Source of the DNA: Phormidesmis priestleyi
Lineage (GTDB): Bacteria > Cyanobacteriota > Cyanobacteriia > Phormidesmidales > Phormidesmidaceae
Reading direction: 5' to 3'
Assembly (NCBI GenBank): GCA_003242115.1
Contig: QBMP01000007.1
Location: forward strand, 11,223 to 35,870
DNA length: 24,648 bases
Part shown: piece after piece, positions 1 through 7,552 of the stretch
How positions within the stretch are numbered: position 1 is the stretch's first letter
How the letters are laid out: each line of letters begins with the position of its first letter
The notes under the pieces: model-generated
The model's input: the letters and a program-made list of their open reading frames with translations, nothing else
The model's database searches: none
Told to the model about the DNA's origin: nothing
Made by a program: the position numbers and the translations under genes

Positions 1-76
1 TTGTTCGCAATGACAGGTTACTCCTTATTATGAGGAAGTAACGGTTGCCCGTGAGGGTTGCCACTCAGCTATAGCT

Positions 77-2155
77 ATGCGCATTTTGCTAGTAGATGAT
101 GATGAAGCTTTAATGGAGTCGCTGAGCCAGCGATTGATTCATCAGCGCTATGCGGTCGATATTGCGACGGATGGCGCTAGTGCCCGCAGCTATTTAGATC
201 TCTTTAACTATGACTTGATGGTACTGGATTTGATGCTGCCCGATGGCGATGGCATTAAGTTTTGTCGGCAGTTTCGCTCGGCGGGCTACCGTAGTCCGGT
301 GATGATCTTAACGGCTAAAGAGAGTACGGCTGAAAAGGTCGAGGCGTTGGATGCCGGAGCCGATGATTATATTGTTAAGCCGGTTTCATTTGATGAGCTT
401 TGTGCCAGGATTCGGGCATTGCTGCGCCGCGACTCTCAAGGGCTGCCGCCGATTTTGCATTGGGGGGCGCTGGCGCTAGATCCGAATACTTATGAGGTCA
501 GCTATCATCATCAGCCGCTGCGGCTGACGCCGAAAGAATTTGCGATGATGGAGCTGTTTTTGCGGCATCCGCACCGGGTGTATAGCTTGAGCAGCATTAT
601 GGATGATCTGTGGTCTTTTGAGGATCCGCCGGGAGAGGATGCGATTCGGACGCATGTCAAAGGGCTAAGGCGCAAGCTCAAGCTAGCGGGTGCACCGAAA
701 GATTTGGTGAAAACGGTGTATGGATTGGGCTACCGGCTGAACGAGAATCTGGCTGAGATGCTGACTGTTGAAGCGCCTGTTGCGGATGACTTAGCTCAAG
801 GTTTAGCGCCAGCAGCAGGTGCAGTAGCCGTAAAATCGGTGGCAATAGATCAAGAGACAAGTGATCCGTCAGAAACAATTGCCGAGTCGGCTGCGCCTTG
901 GAGTCGGTTATGGCCTGCGCCCCCGCCTGTCAAACCAGCGGCGGCAATACCGCTTGGGCAGGCGGAAACTCAGGCGATGATGGAGAGCAGACGTGACGCG
1001 ATTTCCCAAGCCTGTGAGCGCTATTTGATGGCTGCGAGTGCGCAAATTGAGACAGTTGAGGCGGCAGCGGCGGCACTGCTGTCCGGGGCTTTAGCCGCCG
1101 ATTTGCATTCTTGTAGCCAAATGAATGCGCATAAGCTAGCGGGATCGATGGGTTGCTTTGGGATTCCTGAGGGGTCAAACATTGCTCGGAAGATAGAAGC
1201 TCATTTGCGGGCGATCGCGGAGCCTTCCAAGAGAATCGCATCATCTGATCTCGAACCCAATCCTAAATCCAATCCCGAATCTAACCTCGCACCAGAAGCC
1301 TTTGTGCAACTGGTGAAGCAGCTTCGCGAAAGCATGGAACAGGCGACGGTGCAGACGGCGACTACTTTAATTTTTGCTTCAGTGCAGTCGGGGGCACCTT
1401 TACTGCTGATCGTCAGTGAAGATGAACGCTTGAGCCAGCAGCTTTCTCGGTCGGCAGTCGAATCGCATTTTCAGGCTCAGGTGGTGGCCGCTTCAGAGCT
1501 AGCAGAGGTACTGTCGCTATCAATGAGAACGCCAGATTTGGTTCTGCTCGATGTGCCGACGACTGCTGAGCCTTTTTTAGATCTGATTCGGCAAATCAAG
1601 CAGACCTATGGTTCGCCTGTCGTGGCGCTAGAGCATCAGATTTCGTTGAGCGATCGCCTGAATTTGGTGCAGCATGGGGTGGCTTTGGTGGGCGATCGCC
1701 AAGCTCACCCTGACCAAATTATGGCCGCTGCTGCCAGCATTCTAAAAGCCGGGACAAATCAGATTAAAGTCGCGATCGCCGATGACGATCCGCAACTGCT
1801 GAGCTTGCTCAAAACCAGCCTGGAGCCTTGGGGCTTTGATATTAGAACCTTTGAAACAGTGCGATCGCTCTGGCAATGGCTCTCAGATTTGCCTGCCGCC
1901 GAGTCATCTTTAGCCGACATCCTGGTTTTAGATATCGAAATGCCTGAAATGACCGGAATTGAGCTATGCCGGGTGCTCAGAGCCGACACTCGCTTTCAGA
2001 ATCTACCGATTTTATTTTTAACCGCGCATCAAGAAAACCATTTACGCCTAGAGGCTTTTCAAGCAGGGGCAGACGATTTTGTTAACAAAGCGATCGCTCC
2101 CGCCGAACTAGCCCTTCGCCTGCGCAATCAGCTAGTGCGGATCACTCAGGCTTAG
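77..2155 (+). CDS. Multidomain response regulator: REC-wHTH-HPT-REC-REC
   Basis: A 692-residue two-component regulator. Residues 1-115 form a canonical receiver: acidic pocket D7-D9, phospho-acceptor D51, T79 and K101. Residues about 125-225 are an OmpR/PhoB-type winged helix, so it should bind DNA. After a Pro/Ala-rich linker, residues about 300-430 resemble a histidine phosphotransfer domain with H352 in the motif HKLAGSMG. Residues about 445-560 are a degenerate receiver: an LLD acceptor remains, but the acidic pair and the lysine are lost. Residues about 565-690 are a second canonical receiver (ADDD, VLDIEMPEMTG, final lysine in VNKAI). The architecture suggests an internal phosphorelay feeding a transcription factor. 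The histidine kinase at 2681 is the nearest candidate partner (inference). No clear Shine-Dalgarno precedes the ATG. Domain calls are firm; the regulon is unknown. Confidence 0.93.
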   Translation: MRILLVDDDEALMESLSQRLIHQRYAVDIATDGASARSYLDLFNYDLMVLDLMLPDGDGIKFCRQFRSAGYRSPVMILTAKESTAEKVEALDAGADDYIVKPVSFDELCARIRALLRRDSQGLPPILHWGALALDPNTYEVSYHHQPLRLTPKEFAMMELFLRHPHRVYSLSSIMDDLWSFEDPPGEDAIRTHVKGLRRKLKLAGAPKDLVKTVYGLGYRLNENLAEMLTVEAPVADDLAQGLAPAAGAVAVKSVAIDQETSDPSETIAESAAPWSRLWPAPPPVKPAAAIPLGQAETQAMMESRRDAISQACERYLMAASAQIETVEAAAAALLSGALAADLHSCSQMNAHKLAGSMGCFGIPEGSNIARKIEAHLRAIAEPSKRIASSDLEPNPKSNPESNLAPEAFVQLVKQLRESMEQATVQTATTLIFASVQSGAPLLLIVSEDERLSQQLSRSAVESHFQAQVVAASELAEVLSLSMRTPDLVLLDVPTTAEPFLDLIRQIKQTYGSPVVALEHQISLSDRLNLVQHGVALVGDRQAHPDQIMAAAASILKAGTNQIKVAIADDDPQLLSLLKTSLEPWGFDIRTFETVRSLWQWLSDLPAAESSLADILVLDIEMPEMTGIELCRVLRADTRFQNLPILFLTAHQENHLRLEAFQAGADDFVNKAIAPAELALRLRNQLVRITQA

Positions 2156-2187
2156 TTGCTCAGATTTAATTACTCAGGCTTAGGTAC

Positions 2188-2577
2188 TCAGACCAAGCTA
2201 GGCGGACAATATCCTAGCCCGCGCACAAAAGTCACGCGAAAATCTTCAATATCGGCAGGGTTAAGGGCTCCGTGAGAAACCACCACCACATGATGTCGAT
2301 TCATCACCTCAGTGGCACACAAACCTTGGTCGAGCCCACATAGTGCCTGCGTGATAACAGTCGCTGGCGTGTACTCATAGCCATTTTCATTGAGAAATGA
2401 CTTAAAGTTGAGATGCTGCTTATGCGGCAAAAGTGTTTTGAGCTTAATGCGCATGACCCATCGATCAACGAGATAAATCACCGTAACCGACTCTAAATTA
2501 AAAGGCACCTGCTTTGCCAAATAGGTCAAAAGGCGTACAACTAAGCTCGTATTAGCGAAGTAATAGAGGTATTGCAT
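2188..2577 (-). CDS. Small protein of unknown function (129 aa)
   Basis: The frame stays open further upstream to 2784, but that part overlaps the start of the divergent histidine kinase and reads like noise. The ATG at 2575-2577 (MQYLYYFANTSLVVRLL) gives a compact protein with ordinary composition. It has an amphipathic start, a VTVIYLVDRWVMRIKLK stretch suggestive of beta strands, and a C-terminal half containing HHVVVVSHG and two cysteines. I recognise no family. It is transcribed away from the histidine kinase with about 103 bp between start codons and converges on the response regulator with a 32-bp gap. It may belong to this two-component locus, but nothing in the sequence proves it. 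Confidence 0.55.
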   Translation of the reverse strand: MQYLYYFANTSLVVRLLTYLAKQVPFNLESVTVIYLVDRWVMRIKLKTLLPHKQHLNFKSFLNENGYEYTPATVITQALCGLDQGLCATEVMNRHHVVVVSHGALNPADIEDFRVTFVRGLGYCPPSLV

Positions 2578-2680
2578 AGGTTTGCGTGTTTCTACGGTCC
2601 TTACAATAGCAACCAAATCTGAGTAAATTATGAAGATCCGTGCATTTTCGCAAAGGATACGATGACAAATAGACACCATC

Positions 2681-5014
2681 ATGAGCGACCTGTCTGAAAT
2701 GGGGCTTCCTAATTTAGAAACAGAAACCATTTTAGAACCAGAAGCCATTCTCGATACCGCAGGCACGCTGATTGTGGTTTTCAATCGTCAGGGTGAAATT
2801 CAGCGCTTCAACCGCACCTGCGAAACGATGACTGGCTACGCAGAGTCAGAAGTACGGGGGCATCGGGCCTGGGATTTTTTGCTGGCTCCGGAAGAGCGGC
2901 TGGCGATGCGAGGCATTTTTGACCGACTGGTAGGCGGGCAGACGAACACCTACTCGCGCACGACTTGGCTGGGCAAGGGCGGTGAAAAGCTGGTGATTGC
3001 TTGGTCTAATACAGTGCTAGCGAATGCTCAGGGCAGCGTAGAATTTGTGATTTCTTCAGGCATTGATGTCACAGAGCAGCATAAGAGTCAGCGGCAGTTG
3101 GAAGGGCAGTATCGCCAGAGCCATTTACTGGCTGAAATTACCCGCGAAGTTGCGCAAGCTTCAGACATAAAAGAGATTTTGCAAACGACGGTCAGTGAGG
3201 TGCAGGCGCTGTTAGGGTGCGATCGCGTCCTCATTTTGCAAGCCCTACCGCCCGATGCTCCTTTAGAATTTTTCTCCAATTTGCCCGCAGATGCCGTTCA
3301 GTGCTCGGCGAATGCTGCCGCCGAAGCGGTCACCGATCCAGCGCACAGTCTGTTTCCTCAGGCTCAATATGCTCAATACAATAGCGAGATCAGCGTCTCT
3401 AGCGCTTTACTACCCCCAGCTTTAACGCATCACCCATTGCTGAGCGCCACCTATATTGATCACTATCGACAGCAGTCTATTTCTGTCATTGATACGATGT
3501 CAGGACTGGGCATTTCTCCGGCAATTGTTGATATTCTCAATGACCTCGCCGTCAAATCAGAACTGGTGGTGCCGATTTTGACTCAGACAGCGGTTAAAGT
3601 TGACACCTGCCACAGCCGTCAAAAGACGCTTGCCAATCGCCATGCCGATAGCTTTTGGGGGCTGCTGATTGCTCATCAGTGCGACCAGTCTCGGCGCTGG
3701 AGCCCGCTCGAAATTGATCTCATGCAGCAGCTTGCCAGCCAGATTGGCGTTGCAATTAACCAGGCCGAACTGTTGGGTCATTTAGAAGAATTGGTAGAAG
3801 CGCGCACCGCCGAACTCACCGCGATTAACCAACAGCTTCGGCAAGAAATGCGAGAGCGCCAAAAAAGTGAACGCGCCATGCGCCGCAGCGAGAAACAGCT
3901 ACGGCTGATTACCAATGCTCTACCAGCGCTCGTGAGCTACATTGACACCTATCATCGCTATCGCTTTAACAACTACGCCTACGAAACTTGGTACGACATT
4001 CCCTACCAACAGATTAAAGGCAAACAGGTCACCGATATTGTGTCTCCGCAGGTGTATCAGCAGATGCTGCCTTATTTGGAGCAGGCACTAGCGGGCGAGA
4101 AGGTAACTTACGAAGCGGAAATGATGCTCAGCGGTGGGCAGCGGCTGTGGGCCAGCATTAGCTATATTCCGGACGTCCAGGAGAATCGGGTGCAGGGGCT
4201 GTTTAGCTTGATTAGTGATATTAGCACTAGCAAAGCCGCCGAACATCTCAAAGACGAGTTTGTTTCAGTGGTCAGTCACGAACTGCGCACCCCGCTAACG
4301 TCTATTCATGGCTCACTAAAGCTGCTTTCTACTGGCAGGCTCGGTCAGCTAGGAATGCAGGGCCAAAATCTTATTGACATTGCCCTCAACAACACAGAAA
4401 GGCTGACCCGACTGATCAATGACGTGCTGGATTTGGAGAAAATGAGCGCTGGCCGAGTGAACATAATACCCGTGCGATGTTCAGCCTTAGAGCTGATTAA
4501 AAATGCTACTCAGGCTATGCAGTCGATGGCTAGCGAGTATGGTATTACGCTGACTGTTGGCATCAGCTCATCAGATTCTCTGGCAGAGAAAACCTATCTT
4601 GATCCATCTACGCCTGATCCATCTACGCCTCAAAACCTAGAGGTCTGGGCTGACCCTGATCAAATTATGCAGGCGCTGACCAATCTATTGAGCAATGCCA
4701 TTAAATTTTCACCGCGAGGAGCGGCGGTATTGATAAAAGTTCGAGAAATGAAAGCGCGCAGCAACAAAGTCGAATTTTTGGTCAAAGACTATGGTCGAGG
4801 CATTCCTAGCGATAAGCTAGAGACTATTTTTGAGCGCTTTCAACAAGTTGATACTTCCGATGCACGCGAGCGCGGTGGCACTGGCTTAGGCTTGGCAATC
4901 TGTCGCGGCATTGTGCAACAGCATGAGGGCCGCATCTGGGTCAAAAGCGTCCACGGACAAGGTAGCTCATTTTACTTTACGCTGCCTAAGCCAAGCAATG
5001 CCCAAGCTCTGTAA
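2681..5014 (+). CDS. PAS-GAF-PAS sensor histidine kinase
   Basis: A 777-residue kinase without membrane segments, so probably cytoplasmic. Residues about 22-130 are a PAS domain (FNRTCETMTGY). About 150-360 are a GAF domain with a long internal insertion. A helical linker (about 362-398) leads to a second PAS (about 405-515). The DHp domain has the H box SHELRTPL with phospho-acceptor H533. The ATPase domain has the N box (LTNLLSNAIKFS), a G1 box (DYGRGIP), the F box (FERFQQVD) and a G2 box (GGTGLGLAI). The final residues FYFTLPKPS are the usual C-terminus. There is no receiver, so it must pass phosphate to a separate protein; the multidomain regulator at 77 is a plausible partner. A perfect 15-bp in-frame duplication sits in the loop between DHp and ATPase domains. 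The signal sensed is unknown. Confidence 0.93.
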   Translation: MSDLSEMGLPNLETETILEPEAILDTAGTLIVVFNRQGEIQRFNRTCETMTGYAESEVRGHRAWDFLLAPEERLAMRGIFDRLVGGQTNTYSRTTWLGKGGEKLVIAWSNTVLANAQGSVEFVISSGIDVTEQHKSQRQLEGQYRQSHLLAEITREVAQASDIKEILQTTVSEVQALLGCDRVLILQALPPDAPLEFFSNLPADAVQCSANAAAEAVTDPAHSLFPQAQYAQYNSEISVSSALLPPALTHHPLLSATYIDHYRQQSISVIDTMSGLGISPAIVDILNDLAVKSELVVPILTQTAVKVDTCHSRQKTLANRHADSFWGLLIAHQCDQSRRWSPLEIDLMQQLASQIGVAINQAELLGHLEELVEARTAELTAINQQLRQEMRERQKSERAMRRSEKQLRLITNALPALVSYIDTYHRYRFNNYAYETWYDIPYQQIKGKQVTDIVSPQVYQQMLPYLEQALAGEKVTYEAEMMLSGGQRLWASISYIPDVQENRVQGLFSLISDISTSKAAEHLKDEFVSVVSHELRTPLTSIHGSLKLLSTGRLGQLGMQGQNLIDIALNNTERLTRLINDVLDLEKMSAGRVNIIPVRCSALELIKNATQAMQSMASEYGITLTVGISSSDSLAEKTYLDPSTPDPSTPQNLEVWADPDQIMQALTNLLSNAIKFSPRGAAVLIKVREMKARSNKVEFLVKDYGRGIPSDKLETIFERFQQVDTSDARERGGTGLGLAICRGIVQQHEGRIWVKSVHGQGSSFYFTLPKPSNAQAL
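4601..4630 (+). repeat. 15-bp in-frame tandem duplication in kinase linker
   Basis: The 15-mer GATCCATCTACGCCT occurs twice back to back without mismatch and encodes DPSTPDPSTP. It lies just after the DHp domain, in a loop preceding the ATPase core, where five extra residues would be tolerated. Such exact duplication suggests recent slippage. Confidence 0.9.
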
Positions 5015-5064
5015 TCTCTTCTAAATCAGCCCTTGGCGCGGGACATCTGTGCAATCACACTTGC

Positions 5065-5088
5065 TTTATTGATCTTTCAATAAATTTT
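5065..5088. terminator. AT-rich hairpin between convergent genes, possible bidirectional terminator
   Basis: TTTATTG (5065-5071) and CAATAAA (5078-5084) form a perfect 7-bp stem around a 6-nt loop, followed by TTTT on the plus strand. It sits 51 bp after the histidine kinase stop and before the stop of the convergent methyltransferase. The stem contains only one G-C pair, so it would be weak as an intrinsic terminator. Placement supports a terminator role more than stability does. Confidence 0.35.
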
Positions 5089-5107
5089 CAGACAATAAAT
5101 TTTCAGA
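5078..5107. repeat. Two perfect 15-bp tandem repeats in intergenic DNA
   Basis: CAATAAATTTTCAGA occurs twice in direct succession (5078-5092 and 5093-5107). The first copy contributes the right arm of the hairpin at 5065-5084, so the duplication may have added a second possible pairing partner. It is one of several short tandem repeats in this window. Confidence 0.9.
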
Positions 5108-5160
5108 GGGCTTGCACCAAGGATGGCCAAATTCAATGAATAAAGGCCGGTTAGAAGCCT

Positions 5161-6126
5161 TCAGCGATGCCCTAAAGCGCTGGCCGCATCGCTAGCCCGC
5201 ACGGCTTTAAACATTCCAAACCGACAAAGGCCACTGCCAAACGCTAAGCGCATCAACAGCAGCGTCGGCACTTCTCGCACAGATTTAATGAAGCCAGAAA
5301 AGCCGAACTTGACCAATCCTTGCGGGCGAATGATGCCTTGCCAAATCGAATCTAACCAGGAAGGGAGGGTCTCTTGCGACCAGTCCGCTGTTTCTACTCG
5401 GCATCGGGTCATGCCAGTGGCTTCTAGCAGCTCAGAAAAGCCCTCAATACTAGAAAATTTTGGATGCGACCACTGATCGAGCAGTTGCTGCATGACCGGC
5501 TTTTCCCAAAAGTTCAGAGGCTGATAGCGATCATCGCGCTGGTTCCAATCCCCGACGACTAGCCGCCCTCCTGGCTTTAGCACCCGCAGTAATTCTCTGG
5601 CAAATACGGCTTTATCAGGCATATGCGGCCCTGCTTCTAGCGACCACACCACATCAAAACTTGCGTCTGGAAAGGACAGCGCCATCGCGTCATCGACCAT
5701 AAATTTGGCGCTCATGCCTGCTGGCGTAAGGGCACTGGCTCTAGCGACTTGCCCCGGGCTAATGGTCACAGCCGTTACTTCAAAGCCATAGTCTTTAGCC
5801 AGCACTCGGCTGCTGCCGCCAATCCCGCAACCGACATCGAGCAGCGTCGCCCCTGGAGGGCAGCGATCCAAGCCGCCCCATCGCACCATTTCATGCACAA
5901 AATCGTATTTCGCCTGCCGAAAGTCCTTTGGCCTAGCGGGCGATCCATAATGGCCCAGATGAATGTGCTCACCCCAATAAAATTCCAAAATACCGTCTTG
6001 TGTCCATTCATCGTATGAGGTGGCTACGGAGTTGGCTGAGTTGTAGCGGCGAGCAGTTATCAGGTAGGCCACTGCGCCAGCAACCAGCAGTGACAGCAAT
6101 AAACCAGGGATGATCAGCAAATTCAT
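5161..6126 (-). CDS. MPBQ/MSBQ methyltransferase (tocopherol/plastoquinone pathway)
   Basis: This protein closely resembles the cyanobacterial enzyme typified by Synechocystis Sll0418, which methylates 2-methyl-6-phytyl- and 2-methyl-6-solanyl-benzoquinone using S-adenosylmethionine, leading to tocopherol and plastoquinone. With the start at 6126 it has 321 residues: an N-terminal membrane anchor (about 3-24, IIPGLLLSLLVAG), then the family stretch YDEWTQDGILEFYWGEHIHL, SAM motif I LLDVGCGIGG (95-104), a VDDAMALSFPDASFD region and the C-terminal signature GFIKSVREVPTLLLMRLAFG. The frame is open to 6246, but the extra 40 residues run into a tandem repeat and have no counterpart in the family, so I reject them. 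It is divergent from the Nramp gene and convergent with the histidine kinase. Confidence 0.93.
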   Translation of the reverse strand: MNLLIIPGLLLSLLVAGAVAYLITARRYNSANSVATSYDEWTQDGILEFYWGEHIHLGHYGSPARPKDFRQAKYDFVHEMVRWGGLDRCPPGATLLDVGCGIGGSSRVLAKDYGFEVTAVTISPGQVARASALTPAGMSAKFMVDDAMALSFPDASFDVVWSLEAGPHMPDKAVFARELLRVLKPGGRLVVGDWNQRDDRYQPLNFWEKPVMQQLLDQWSHPKFSSIEGFSELLEATGMTRCRVETADWSQETLPSWLDSIWQGIIRPQGLVKFGFSGFIKSVREVPTLLLMRLAFGSGLCRFGMFKAVRASDAASALGHR

Positions 6127-6198
6127 GGGGGTAAAGGCGCTACAGTCTTTAAAGAATTTAACGTATTTCTCGGTATCAAAAATTATTGGCTTGGCTGT

Positions 6199-6238
6199 TT
6201 GGTGAATATATTTTGGTGAATATATTTTGGTGAATATA
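6199..6238. repeat. Three tandem copies of a 14-bp AT-rich unit at a divergent promoter
   Basis: TTGGTGAATATATT starts at 6199, 6213 and 6227; the third copy is cut after 12 bases. It fills the space between the methyltransferase and the Nramp gene. Each copy contains TTGGTG, and the third supplies the likely TTG or GTG start of the Nramp gene. The 14-bp unit is not a multiple of three, so copy-number change would alter spacing and the frame of the upstream start-like codons. Confidence 0.92.
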
Positions 6239-7552
6239 GAAGACAACTGGCAGCGGCCTTCGTGGGTGCGATCGCTCTCCCAACTCGGCCCTGGGCTCCT
6301 GATGGCGGGCGCGGCGGTTGGCGTCTCTCACCTGGTGCAAAGCACAAGGGCTGGGGCGCTATATGGCTGGGGCGCGTTGGTATTTGTGCTGCTTGCTAAC
6401 CTGATGAAGTACCCGTTTTATGAATACGGTCATCGGTACGCGGCGGTTTCGGGCCAGACTCTGATTCAGGCGTATCGGCAGCAGGGTAAGCGGTTTTTTA
6501 TGCCGTTTTTGGCTATTAGCCTAGTGAGCGCGGTGGGTAGCTTTGCGGTAGATGCGTTTGTCGCGGCGATGCTGGTGCAGTATCTGTGGCTGCCGCAGGT
6601 GCCGGTGACAGCGCTGGCAGTCGGGGTCTTGCTGCTGTGCTGGGCACTGATTGCAGTGGGGCGCTACCGATTGTTTGAGCAAATTACCAAGGTCTGTGTG
6701 ATTTTGCTGACGGTGGCGACGGTAGGCGCGGTGGTGATGGCTGTGTTGAGGACGGTGGGAACGGCCGTAATGATAGAAGGCGCGGTTGAGACCACTCAAT
6801 TGGTGACTGAATTGGCGACTGAATTGGCGATTGAACCTGTTCGCGGCTCTATTTTCACTTGGTCGGCGGTGCCGTTTGTGATTGCCTTTATGGGCTGGAT
6901 GCCCGGTGGATTAGAGCTTTCGGTGTGGCAGTCGCTGTGGGTGCAGGCCGCGAGTCAAGAAAAAGGTGAGGCCATCTCTTTGGCTGAGGCGAGATTTGAT
7001 TTTAATGTGGGCTATGGGCTGACGGTGATGCTGGCCTGTTTGTTTTTGATTTTGGGGACGCTGACGCTGCCAGATCAGGGGCTAGCAAATGAACCGGCGG
7101 CGTTTGCGGGGCAATTAGTGGGCATGTATACGAGCTATATTGGCGCTTGGGCAGAGCCGGTGATTGGGATTTGTGCGATCGCGGCCATTTTCTCAACTAC
7201 GTTCACAGTCGTCGATGCTTTCCCGCGCACCTTAGAAGCCGGTTTGCATGAGCTATTTCCCAGCACTCAAAACAGCCTTTTACCCATTCGACAGCTCATA
7301 GCACTGACGCTAATCGGCTTAGCGGCCATCCTTCTGAGCGCCTTCACCGCTGGCTTTGAACCCTTAATCGATACCATTACCATCATTGCTTTCACCTGCG
7401 CGCCTCTATACGCATGGCTCAACATGCGCAGCATCCGCACCCTCAACGAAGCCGATCAGCCGCCGCTGTGGCTTTCACGCTTGGCCATCGTGGGCTTTGC
7501 TTACCTGTTGGGCTTTAGCCTGTTGTTTGTTGTTTTGCAGATATATGGCTGA
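6227..7552 (+). CDS. Divergent Nramp-family metal transporter
   Basis: A 441-residue polytopic membrane protein with about eleven hydrophobic segments and the overall Nramp pattern: TM1 region GPGLLMAGAAVGVSH, then LVQSTRAGALYGWG, KYPFYEYGHRYA, and a TM6 region MGWMPGGLE. Nramp proteins move divalent metals with protons across the inner membrane. The canonical TM1 motif DPGN is GPGL here (residues 21-24), and the usual TM6 MPH is MPG, so two normally essential metal-site positions differ. This points to the non-canonical clade, and the substrate should not be assumed to be Mn or Fe. The start is TTG 6227 or GTG 6230, inside a tandem repeat. The stop abuts the stop of argS on the other strand with no spacer. 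A 12-bp in-frame duplication lies at 6806-6829. Confidence 0.85.
   Translation: MVNIEDNWQRPSWVRSLSQLGPGLLMAGAAVGVSHLVQSTRAGALYGWGALVFVLLANLMKYPFYEYGHRYAAVSGQTLIQAYRQQGKRFFMPFLAISLVSAVGSFAVDAFVAAMLVQYLWLPQVPVTALAVGVLLLCWALIAVGRYRLFEQITKVCVILLTVATVGAVVMAVLRTVGTAVMIEGAVETTQLVTELATELAIEPVRGSIFTWSAVPFVIAFMGWMPGGLELSVWQSLWVQAASQEKGEAISLAEARFDFNVGYGLTVMLACLFLILGTLTLPDQGLANEPAAFAGQLVGMYTSYIGAWAEPVIGICAIAAIFSTTFTVVDAFPRTLEAGLHELFPSTQNSLLPIRQLIALTLIGLAAILLSAFTAGFEPLIDTITIIAFTCAPLYAWLNMRSIRTLNEADQPPLWLSRLAIVGFAYLLGFSLLFVVLQIYG
6806..6829 (+). repeat. 12-bp in-frame tandem duplication in the Nramp gene
   Basis: ACTGAATTGGCG occurs twice in a row, with a degenerate copy just upstream, giving the peptide VTELATELAIEP. 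It lies in a loop before a hydrophobic segment, so the length change is probably tolerated. Confidence 0.85.

Noticed and set aside
1..76. Imperfect hairpin at 19-40 before the response regulator
   Set aside because: It has a bulge, few G-C pairs and no T-run; too weak to call a terminator or regulator.
2578..2784. Upstream 69-residue part of the minus-strand frame at 2188
   Set aside because: It overlaps the kinase start and has Ser/Met-rich antisense-like composition.
6127..6246. 40-residue N-terminal extension of the methyltransferase
   Set aside because: It is encoded largely by a tandem repeat and lacks family resemblance; the membrane anchor starting at 6126 matches known homologues.
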